Source of the DNA: Shewanella sairae
Lineage (GTDB): Bacteria > Pseudomonadota > Gammaproteobacteria > Enterobacterales > Shewanellaceae
Assembly (NCBI RefSeq): GCF_023283535.1
Contig: NZ_JAKILT010000053.1
Location: forward strand, 1-40,274
DNA length: 40,274 bases
Reading direction: 5' to 3'
The notes under the pieces are model-generated. The model saw only the letters and a list, made by a program, of their open reading frames with translations, made no database searches and was not told where the DNA came from. Position 1 is the first letter of the stretch. The number at the start of each line of letters is the position of its first letter. Position numbers and translations under genes: made by a program. This document shows positions 8,920 through 15,210 of the stretch, in pieces.

Positions 8920-8955
8920 AAAGCCCGTCAATATTTAGGTATTGGCGGGCTTTTT
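8920..8955 (+). terminator. Intrinsic terminator of the carboxylase gene
   Basis: Stem of about 12 bp, AAGCCCGTCAAT (8921-8932) with ATTGGCGGGCTT (8941-8952), one G-U pair, followed by a T-run. A second 7-bp hairpin (ACTGGGC/GCCCAGT, about 8866-8889) lies just upstream. Confidence 0.75.
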
Positions 8956-9120
8956 GTTTAGGGCATTTGGTAAACGTAAATATGAACCCAATACCTAGTT
9001 TGACCTTGAAAAAATAGTTCACAACAGCACTGGTTTGCCTTGTATCACCTTATGCGTTAGCTTGTCCTAATGCTATATGAGGTATAGAGGGAAGTAACAT
9101 TTTGTTGATGGGCTTAGGTC

Positions 9121-10101
9121 ATGGACAAGGATAACAAATCGCTGGTAAAGCTAAATGCGTTAGTCGCGAAATTACAGCAGAGTAATGCTCAGCTCGAACA
9201 AGAAAACTTGCGATTAAATCAAGAAAAAAAGTTGCTGGAACAAAAGCTTAATGCCGCACTTGATGGCACGGGGTTGTGCCTGTGGGAGCAACACATTCCT
9301 AGCGGCAATTTAACCATGTTCAATATGGAGTGGGGCTCATTACTCGGTTATACCATTGATGAGATGGCGGCGCATGTCGATAGTTGGAAAGGCAATCTGC
9401 ATCCTGATGACAGACAATGGGTGATCGCTAATTTTGAAGACCATGTGAGCGGCAAAACAGATTCTTACGATGTGACCCATAGAATGGTCCATAAAGACGG
9501 TACTGTTAGTTGGGTGTCAGACCGAGGAAGAGTGATTGAGTTTGGCGACAATGGTGAGCCAATACGTATTATGGGGACTCATGTCGATATCACTAAAGAA
9601 AAACGCTACGAGTTAGAGTTAGCCAAGCTTGCTCATCGTGACCCGCTCACTGATTTACTTAATCGAAAAGCATTATTAGAAGCGTTTGAGTTACAGCGTA
9701 AGCAAGTTAATGCTGGAGCGCTTATGTTTATCGATCTCGATGACTTTAAGTCGAATAACGACCGTTATGGGCATAAGTTTGGTGATAGTGTATTGATAAA
9801 GATCGCTGAGACGCTGCAGCTTAAAGTTCCAGAATCAAACGCAATTGCCAGAATCGGTGGAGATGAGTTTGTAATTCTTTTAGAGTCTGCAGATCCGGTT
9901 AAGCTTTCACTCATTGCTGACCGGATATTAACTGCTTTTGGCTTAAGCTTAGTTATTGAAAATAAAACTATTCAAATTGGCATGAGTATCGGGATCAGTT
10001 TATTCACTACGCAATCTTTTGCCGAGATCTGTGAGCAAGCCGATCACGCTATGTATGAAGTAAAACGCCAAGGTAAAAATAGTTATCTATTTCATCAGTA
10101 A
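9121..10101 (+). CDS. PAS-GGDEF diguanylate cyclase
   Basis: A soluble 326-residue protein. Residues about 5-45 form a coiled coil, about 48-160 a PAS domain of the PAS_3 type (LCLWEQHIPSGN through GTHVDITKEK), and about 165-325 a GGDEF domain. The active-site motif GGDEF is intact at 246-250, with DPLTDLLNR and FIDLDDFKSNND in their usual places, so synthesis of cyclic di-GMP from two GTP is expected, controlled by the PAS sensor. The inhibitory I-site RxxD is absent: the equivalent positions are Pro237 and Asn240. Output is therefore probably not limited by this product feedback. An in-frame stop just before the ATG restricts the start. It is a single gene with its own upstream spacer of 269 bp. 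Confidence 0.92.
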   Translation: MDKDNKSLVKLNALVAKLQQSNAQLEQENLRLNQEKKLLEQKLNAALDGTGLCLWEQHIPSGNLTMFNMEWGSLLGYTIDEMAAHVDSWKGNLHPDDRQWVIANFEDHVSGKTDSYDVTHRMVHKDGTVSWVSDRGRVIEFGDNGEPIRIMGTHVDITKEKRYELELAKLAHRDPLTDLLNRKALLEAFELQRKQVNAGALMFIDLDDFKSNNDRYGHKFGDSVLIKIAETLQLKVPESNAIARIGGDEFVILLESADPVKLSLIADRILTAFGLSLVIENKTIQIGMSIGISLFTTQSFAEICEQADHAMYEVKRQGKNSYLFHQ

Positions 10102-10179
10102 TAACGGCTAAAAGCGCTAGGGTGCAATTAATGCTAGCTATTGCTGCAGTCCTAATTCTTCTTGAACTATTTTTTAATG

Positions 10180-11070
10180 TTAATTTTCAGGGCTTAATTC
10201 TTGGCTTAAATGAATAAAGCTTTCTGCTGCTGGGGTTAATGGTAAATTTTTACGCCAAATTAAAGCCAAGTCCCAAGTAAGGCCTGGTGATAATGGTCGA
10301 TATGCTAATTGAGTAGAGTTCACTTTTTGACAAATAGGCTCAGGTAATATTGCTAGCCCCATTTTTGATTCAACCATAGCGGCAATAAAATCCCATTGGC
10401 CGCTTTGCGCTGCGATGTTGAGTTCGATATTGGCTTTATGGGTCAGTCGACGAATAAGTTTTGCGAGCGAGAAGTCATCGTTGTAAAGAATAAAAGGATA
10501 GTCGGCTAAGTCTGACCAAGAAATCGATGCTTTTTTAGTGAGAATATGATCTGCGGGTAGGCAAGCAAATAGCGGATAGCCTCCAATATTATGACTACAA
10601 AAATCTTGTGTATGAGTAGTCGGTAAAGCCGTAAAAGTAAGATCTAGCGTATCATTCAGTAAAGCTTGCTCAGCGGCAAAGCCACCGAGTTCAACAATAC
10701 TTACATCTATCCGTGGGAAACGCAGTCTGTACTTTGATAGCAGATCAATGACCATTTCTCCCATCATAGGGCATACCCCCAAGCGTAGCTGCCCGGTTTG
10801 CAATCCGTTTAAGCTATTCATCTCTTCTTGCAAACGATGCCACTGTCCAACTATCTGTTTGGCACTAGTTTCAAGTAAGCGCCCAGCCTCGGTTGCAATG
10901 ACTTTTTGATTATTGCGGATCAGTAATGGCTGCTCTAAATGATCCTCTAACCGCTGGATCATCTTGGTTAAAGTTGGTTGAGTCAGGTGTAATCTTTCTG
11001 CCGCACGGGTGTAATTACCGACTTCAAGTAAGGTAATGAAACAGTGCAAACTTTTGATCTGAATGTTCAT
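10180..11070 (-). CDS. LysR-family transcriptional regulator
   Basis: A 296-residue LysR-type protein. The N-terminal helix-turn-helix spans about residues 4-62 (YTRAAERLHLTQPTLTKMIQRLE), and the effector-binding domain about 88-290. The helix sequence LTQPTLTKMIQRLE and the later GQLRLGVCPMMG segment place it in the CynR/GltC-like bulk of the family. It is divergent from a 45-codon ORF at 11186, and the gap contains an inverted repeat suited to a LysR dimer. Target and ligand are unknown. No terminator is obvious at its end, which faces the GGDEF gene. Confidence 0.9.
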   Translation of the reverse strand: MNIQIKSLHCFITLLEVGNYTRAAERLHLTQPTLTKMIQRLEDHLEQPLLIRNNQKVIATEAGRLLETSAKQIVGQWHRLQEEMNSLNGLQTGQLRLGVCPMMGEMVIDLLSKYRLRFPRIDVSIVELGGFAAEQALLNDTLDLTFTALPTTHTQDFCSHNIGGYPLFACLPADHILTKKASISWSDLADYPFILYNDDFSLAKLIRRLTHKANIELNIAAQSGQWDFIAAMVESKMGLAILPEPICQKVNSTQLAYRPLSPGLTWDLALIWRKNLPLTPAAESFIHLSQELSPEN

Positions 11071-11095
11071 GCTTATTTGGAATCCACTTAATAAT

Positions 11096-11118
11096 AACTA
11101 TTCATTTTACTAATAGTT
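11096..11118. promoter_or_regulatory. Inverted repeat in the LysR / small-ORF divergent region (candidate operator)
   Basis: AACTATT (11096-11102) and AATAGTT (11112-11118) form a perfect 7+7 inverted repeat with a 9-bp spacer, 26 bp before the LysR start. Dyads of this kind are typical LysR-type sites. Assignment is inference. Confidence 0.4.
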
Positions 11119-11185
11119 TGGAGGCGGTTACTTTAGCACCAATTAAGCAGTTTTGTTTGTTTTTAACACATTAATGGGATCTACA

Positions 11186-11323
11186 ATGAAGTCATATCAA
11201 GGTTTATTTGCTCAAGCTCTGTACCTAGCAGCTAAACCATTAGACAAAGAGCAGAAGCAAAAATTAGCAGCACGTTCAGTCCAGCGTCGTGATCCGGGGC
11301 AAGCAAACACAAAGCAGGCTTAA
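11186..11323 (+). CDS. Small basic protein of 45 residues, unknown function
   Basis: A 45-codon ORF that starts MKSYQGLFAQALYLAAKPLD and ends NTKQA. The predicted chain is an amphipathic helix followed by a Lys/Arg/Gln-rich tail (KEQKQKLAARSVQRRDPGQ). There is no signal peptide or membrane span. A GGGA element 6 bp before the ATG can serve as ribosome site, and a GC-rich hairpin follows immediately (11312-11335). It is divergent from the LysR gene with a candidate LysR operator between, so it may be that regulator's target. I do not recognise the family. The clean boundaries (operator, ribosome site, stop, hairpin) are the argument that it is real; chance remains possible. Confidence 0.55.
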   Translation: MKSYQGLFAQALYLAAKPLDKEQKQKLAARSVQRRDPGQANTKQA

Positions 11324-11335
11324 CCTCGCCTGCTT
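11312..11335. terminator. Hairpin at the end of the 45-codon ORF, between convergent genes
   Basis: Perfect 8-bp stem AAGCAGGC / GCCTGCTT with an 8-nt loop, overlapping the stop codon. It is followed by mixed T-rich sequence only, so it may be a weak bidirectional terminator. Confidence 0.45.
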
Positions 11336-11343
11336 GTATATTG

Positions 11344-11565
11344 TTATTTCCAGCCCATAAGCCAGTCAGTCTCTTGTGTTAACTCGCGCCAATCAATTGA
11401 GAATTCAGCGCGAGTCAGCACAGCTTCTATCAAACATAAACTCACCTCGCCAAGTTCATCAAATTTCACTTTAGTTACAATGAAGTGCTTCTGTCTTTGC
11501 TTTGGTTTTACAGCTGTCCACTTGCTATGTAGTAGCTTTTTTGGATTAATTTGATTCATAAACAT
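11344..11565 (-). CDS. Tryptophan-rich small protein, TIGR02450 / DUF2389 family
   Basis: A 73-residue protein with the family pattern as I recall it: KKLLHSKWTAVKP near the start, KHFIVTKV, EAVLTR, then IDWREL and a terminal DWLMGWK. Four Trp residues in 73 and the SKWTA and WREL blocks make the match confident. The function of the family is not known to me; the proteins are cytoplasmic and stand alone in many gammaproteobacteria. The start is either Met1 (11565) or Met3 (11559). It is convergent with the 45-codon ORF and lies downstream of the DUF5062-like gene on the same strand, 101 bp away with a hairpin between. Confidence 0.75.
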   Translation of the reverse strand: MFMNQINPKKLLHSKWTAVKPKQRQKHFIVTKVKFDELGEVSLCLIEAVLTRAEFSIDWRELTQETDWLMGWK

Positions 11566-11614
11566 CTATTACGAATAGACTTGGAAAATAGATCTTTTGT
11601 TTAGGGCTTAATGG

Positions 11615-11651
11615 TTTCAGTCTCCACTACCGTGTGGTGCAGAGACTGAAA
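11615..11651. other. Long hairpin between two small genes
   Basis: Perfect 10-bp stem TTTCAGTCTC (11615-11624) / GAGACTGAAA (11642-11651), with CAC...GTG pairing possible inside the loop. Neither strand has a clear T-run after it. It could be a processing or attenuation structure between the DUF5062-like and TIGR02450 genes. Confidence 0.4.
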
Positions 11652-11666
11652 AAGCGAGTAGAGATA

Positions 11667-11927
11667 TTAGTTGAGCAGCTCATGATCGGCTGGTAACTGG
11701 CGGCTTATCCATAGCACTAATTTATGCTTCATATTCGGGCCGTCTTCTTTGTCTTTTGGAAGTGCTTGAATAAGGTTGTCTTGCACTAATAAGCGGTAAA
11801 TACATTCGACCTTGTCTTTGGGGGAGATCCCTTGGCCAAAATCGGCAAAGCCTCTTTTCTTGGCGTAGCCAACACCAATTTCCATCGCGAGTTTCAGTAG
11901 TTGTGCATCGTGCTTACCTGACTTCAT
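11667..11927 (-). CDS. Small conserved protein, DUF5062-like
   Basis: An 86-residue cytoplasmic protein: AQLLKLAMEIGVGYAKKRGF, a KDKVECIYRLLVQDNLIQ helix, then PKDKEDGPNMKHKLVLWISRQLP. From memory these blocks match a short uncharacterised family of Vibrio and Shewanella (DUF5062). No catalytic motif or membrane span is visible; the fold looks all-helical. Function is unknown. It is divergent from the universal stress gene with a 204-bp spacer that carries an FNR/EtrA-like site, which could in principle serve either direction. Confidence 0.7.
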   Translation of the reverse strand: MKSGKHDAQLLKLAMEIGVGYAKKRGFADFGQGISPKDKVECIYRLLVQDNLIQALPKDKEDGPNMKHKLVLWISRQLPADHELLN

Positions 11928-12035
11928 ATAGACGCTTCTTCTATCGATTTATGTCCCCCTACATTACCTAAGTTATTGTTAATGGCAATAGCCAGTTAGC
12001 CAATTATCTTCAGTGGAATAGTCAAAACAATGAGC

Positions 12036-12049
12036 TTGATCTAGGTCAT
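12036..12049 (+). promoter_or_regulatory. FNR/EtrA-like site in front of the universal stress gene
   Basis: TTGAT-CTAG-GTCAT matches TTGAT-N4-ATCAA at 8 of 10 positions. A possible -10 (TATATC, 12074-12079) lies so that the box is centred 42-44 bp before the expected start point, the class II activator position. Confidence 0.45.
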
Positions 12050-12131
12050 GAAATACGCCATATCTGCTCCACCTATATCTAAGATTTGCTAAGCTAAAAT
12101 TAGGATAAGGATAATCAGCAGAGGTGACTTC

Positions 12132-13010
12132 ATGGGTAAAGTGTTAGTGATTTCGCAGCGGCAAGAAGCACATATTAATGCCGTGGTAAAAGGTGTTGAA
12201 TTAGCTAAGTTACTTGGTAAACGCGCCGAGGTATTTGCATATAGTTTTGAATACTTTGGCGATGCCGAGTTTTATAATCCTAAGTTCGTCGCGGTAGCAC
12301 AAAAGCACGTGATGAAGCAGCGTGAGGCTAAAATAGAGCAAATGCTGCAGGATATTGATGAGCAAGACACACCGATCCACAGCGTGTGGAGTAAAGATTT
12401 ATTTGAACATGCCTGTCATCATTCAAAGCGCCATGGCTTTGATCTTATCGTAAAGGCGGTACATCACGCCGATCATTATCTGCCTGTCGACTGGAGTCTC
12501 ATTCGCCACACTCGCGTGCCACTCATGCTGTTAACCGACAACCCATTGCATAAAGGTAATAGCGTAATGATGGCGCTGGATCTAGACAGTAAAAAGACCT
12601 TAAAGCAACAGCTTAATCAGGCGGTGATCCGCCAAGCAACCGCGCTGGCACAGGCTACAGGCAGCCAATTACATTTGGCGTACGTGATCCGCTTGCCACA
12701 GATTATCCATGATATGGAAATTGTCGATACCCATGCGTTAGTGCGAGAAGCTAAGCAAAGGCATCAGTCATTATTCGATGAGCTTAACTTAACTGATGAC
12801 TGTGTGCATATTACGGTCGGCGAGCCCGACTTGTGTTTGTATCAGTTAGCTTGCCAGCATAAAGTGCAATATCTGGTGCTTGGTGCAGTGCAACGTCAAG
12901 GCGTTTATGCTTATGTGGTGGGTAATATGGCTGAGTCTATTTTAAGTCGTACTCGCAGCAATGTATTAATCGTGCCAGCAAGAGAAGGGCAATTACTGCC
13001 GATTGAATAA
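12132..13010 (+). CDS. Tandem universal stress protein (UspE-like)
   Basis: A 292-residue soluble protein with two Usp domains in tandem (about 1-138 and 145-286). The first begins KVLVISQRQEAHINAVVKG and ends HTRVPLMLLTD. The second begins NSVMMALDLDSKK and ends with LVLGAVQRQGVYAYVVGNMAESILSRTRSNVLIVPA. In the second, the GA...G...G...S segment resembles the ATP-binding GxxGxxxxxxxGS(V) motif but is imperfect, so nucleotide binding is uncertain. Tandem Usp proteins of the UspE type act in stress survival and anaerobic or stationary-phase physiology. The start has GAGG 8 bp upstream. An FNR/EtrA-like box in the promoter fits induction when oxygen is low, as does the convergent nap operon. 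Confidence 0.85.
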   Translation: MGKVLVISQRQEAHINAVVKGVELAKLLGKRAEVFAYSFEYFGDAEFYNPKFVAVAQKHVMKQREAKIEQMLQDIDEQDTPIHSVWSKDLFEHACHHSKRHGFDLIVKAVHHADHYLPVDWSLIRHTRVPLMLLTDNPLHKGNSVMMALDLDSKKTLKQQLNQAVIRQATALAQATGSQLHLAYVIRLPQIIHDMEIVDTHALVREAKQRHQSLFDELNLTDDCVHITVGEPDLCLYQLACQHKVQYLVLGAVQRQGVYAYVVGNMAESILSRTRSNVLIVPAREGQLLPIE

Positions 13011-13033
13011 GCTAAGGGTATCTGCACCAACAA

Positions 13034-13061
13034 AAAAACCACCTCAAATGAGGTGGTTTTT
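13034..13061. terminator. Bidirectional terminator between usp and napB
   Basis: Perfect 13-bp stem AAAAACCACCTCA / TGAGGTGGTTTTT around a 2-nt centre, with A-run and T-run on either side so that it works on both strands. It separates the two convergent genes. Confidence 0.9.
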
Positions 13062-13088
13062 ACTGTCTAAACAAGCCCGCTATCGGGA

Positions 13089-13514
13089 TTAGTTAGTTGA
13101 AAATTCGTTTTCAACTAAGTGCTGCTTATTTTCTGCTTGAGGCGTGTGACATTGAGTACAGTTGTAGTACTCGTTGTTTAACTTGCCGTCGGCCAACATA
13201 TGCGATGGATCAACCGCAGTCGCCTTCATACGTTTTGCTTTTGCAGGGCTATGACAGCTGATACAGCCATTACGCTTAAGCGTTATTGGGTAGTCTGCTT
13301 TGTGCGGGATCATCGGTGGTTGATGTACAAAAGTACGTTCAATAGATTTACCACGCTTTGGATATAGCGGCGCAGGATCGGCAGCGCGAATATCGGTGAT
13401 CTCAGACTTACCCAGTGAGCTAATGTTCACAGGTTCGGCTTGAGTATTTGCTTGCTGACCAGAGCAAGCACTAAGCGCCATTACTAGCGCAGCTAAGGTG
13501 AGTACTTTTTTCAT
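13089..13514 (-). CDS. napB: Periplasmic nitrate reductase, diheme cytochrome c subunit NapB
   Basis: A 141-residue NapB, the electron-transfer small subunit that passes electrons to NapA. Two c-type heme sites are present, C84-ISCH88 and C119-TQCH123, with the usual conserved surroundings (HKADYPITL before the first). The start at 13514 overlaps the napH stop as ATGA; the open frame extends 35 codons further upstream but that part lies within napH. The signal peptide MKKVLTLAALVMALSAC ends in a lipobox (L14-S-A-C17), so the protein may be lipid-anchored, unlike E. coli NapB whose signal ends in VWA. It is the last gene of napDAGHB. Confidence 0.95.
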   Translation of the reverse strand: MKKVLTLAALVMALSACSGQQANTQAEPVNISSLGKSEITDIRAADPAPLYPKRGKSIERTFVHQPPMIPHKADYPITLKRNGCISCHSPAKAKRMKATAVDPSHMLADGKLNNEYYNCTQCHTPQAENKQHLVENEFSTN

Positions 13515-14419
13515 TGGTTGTTCTCCGCCTTTAGGGCAATTCGATTTTGATTCTTTCGATTCTGAAACTGGAAAACGCGTTGGGCGCAAACGTCGATACA
13601 ACGGCCGCATTGAGTGCAATCACTGTTGGTGATCATAGGTTGCTTACCTTTGAGTGCAGGCTTTAATACCTGTCTTTCAGGGCATACAACAAAGCAATCC
13701 ATACAGTTGTCGCAATCTTTTGCGTTTACAGCAGATACTTTTACCGGACTCACTTTGCCGAGTAGGCCAAAGAGTGCACCTGTTGGGCACAAATGCCCAC
13801 ACCATGCTCGCTCACTGATAAATAAGTCCAGTAAGAAGATAGCGGCCAAAATCCATAAACCGCTGCCAGCGCCAAATAGCGCAGCACGGTACAATACAGG
13901 AACAGGGTTAACCCATTCCCATACCGTTAGGCCGGTCATTACAGGCAATAGCAGTACGAGCGCAAGTAGGTAATAGCGTAAGTTTCTTGGCATCTCTGAG
14001 GTGCGAGGCAAGTTCATCTTACGGCGTAACCAACTCGCTAAGTCTGTCACCATGTTCACGGGGCAGACCCAGCTACAAAATACTCGACCACCTAATACTG
14101 CGTAAAACAGCGCAATAATAACGGCACCTAGTATTAGGCTTAACTCGGGTAAATGGCCTGTCATCAACACCTGCAAAGTGGCAAGTGGATCTGACAATGG
14201 CACAACGCCAAAGAGTTCGCTGGCAGAAAGGTTGCCTTTAAGCAGCCAAACGCCAGCCCACGTTGCGATAAAGGGGCTAAGGGCAAACAATGCAAAGACA
14301 CTGACTTGACTAATGCGGCGTAAGAATAAGAACTTGTGGGCACGCCACCAGCCTAACTCTTTTACTGCCGCAGTTGCAAAGCCACGTGTTGTCGGTTTTT
14401 GCTTTAGTGTCTGGCTCAT
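13511..14419 (-). CDS. napH: NapH, membrane quinol dehydrogenase iron-sulfur subunit
   Basis: A 302-residue inner-membrane protein with four or more hydrophobic spans (about 38-60, 92-112, 148-168, 183-202). It has the two NapH/NosR-type cysteine motifs C115-SWVC119P and C207-GHLC211P, plus two cytoplasmic 4Fe-4S clusters near the C-terminus (C236, 239, 242, 246 and C268, 271, 274, 278). With NapG it oxidises quinol and delivers electrons toward NapB/NapA. No napC is present in the window, so NapGH (or a CymA-type cytochrome elsewhere) is the quinol link. Both ends overlap neighbours by 4 bp (ATGA), showing translational coupling. Confidence 0.96.
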   Translation of the reverse strand: MSQTLKQKPTTRGFATAAVKELGWWRAHKFLFLRRISQVSVFALFALSPFIATWAGVWLLKGNLSASELFGVVPLSDPLATLQVLMTGHLPELSLILGAVIIALFYAVLGGRVFCSWVCPVNMVTDLASWLRRKMNLPRTSEMPRNLRYYLLALVLLLPVMTGLTVWEWVNPVPVLYRAALFGAGSGLWILAAIFLLDLFISERAWCGHLCPTGALFGLLGKVSPVKVSAVNAKDCDNCMDCFVVCPERQVLKPALKGKQPMITNSDCTQCGRCIDVCAQRVFQFQNRKNQNRIALKAENNQ

Positions 14420-15150
14420 AATTCAAGCCCCTTGTTTAGCATCTCAAGCGTGGTCTCTTCGGTGTTGATATAGGTATCGTGTGCAGCCGTTTTTCCAACC
14501 GCAATATGAGCAGGTAACACTTTGATAGCAGCTTGCTCTAACACACAAGCATGTTCACATTTACCGCAGCCTGTGCAGCTGTCGCTGTTGACCGTAGGTA
14601 AAAACATGGCGTGATGACCGCTGCGCTCATTGTGCTGCATTTCCAGGGTTATAGCGTCGTCGATTAGCGGGCAAACCCGGTAACAAACATCACAACGTAG
14701 CCCTTTAAAGTTAAGGCAATTTTTCTCATCAATTAAGACTGCAACTCCCATCTTCGAGTCTTCAATATCCGTTAAAGCGTGATCCAGCGAGCCCGATGGG
14801 CAAGCTTTAACACAAGGGATATCTTCACACATCTCACAGGGGATCTTACGTGCGGTAAAGTAAGGCGTGCCTGTCGGGGCACCTTCAAACCAGCGGGCCA
14901 GTTTTAGGGTGTCGTAAGGGCAGGCGTCTACACATAAACCGCAGCGTACACAGGCTGAAAGAAAATCGTCTTCACTTAATGCACCTGGCGGCCTTATCGC
15001 GAGTGGGTCTAACTGGCTCGATTGCTTAGCAACTGCCGTTAATCCCATTCCAAGTAAACCCATTGCGCAGCTAGCTTTTGCCGAAGTGGCTAAAAACTGA
15101 CGGCGATTAACGCCTTTAGCTGTGAACTTACTGTGATTGACCATACTCAT
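14416..15150 (-). CDS. napG: NapG, periplasmic ferredoxin-type quinol dehydrogenase subunit
   Basis: A 244-residue protein with a Tat-type signal (NRRQFLATSAK, Arg16-Arg17, then a hydrophobic stretch to about 41). It has four 4Fe-4S clusters: C67/70/73/77, C105/108/113/117, C145/153/156/160 and C192/195/198/202. It works with NapH at the periplasmic face of the membrane to move electrons from quinol to the NapAB complex. The ribosome site GGAGAA lies about 10 bp before the start, and the end overlaps napH by ATGA. A 60-bp gap separates it from napA. Confidence 0.95.
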   Translation of the reverse strand: MSMVNHSKFTAKGVNRRQFLATSAKASCAMGLLGMGLTAVAKQSSQLDPLAIRPPGALSEDDFLSACVRCGLCVDACPYDTLKLARWFEGAPTGTPYFTARKIPCEMCEDIPCVKACPSGSLDHALTDIEDSKMGVAVLIDEKNCLNFKGLRCDVCYRVCPLIDDAITLEMQHNERSGHHAMFLPTVNSDSCTGCGKCEHACVLEQAAIKVLPAHIAVGKTAAHDTYINTEETTLEMLNKGLEL

Positions 15151-15210
15151 TTGCGTTAGTTTTCTCCGCTTTCGCTCAAGCGATTAAAGTTAATTTTGTT
15201 AGTGGAAAGC

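Noticed and set aside
13515..13619. Longer NapB N-terminus
   Set aside because: The extra 35 codons lie within napH and lack a signal peptide; the ATGA overlap and lipobox fix the start at 13514.
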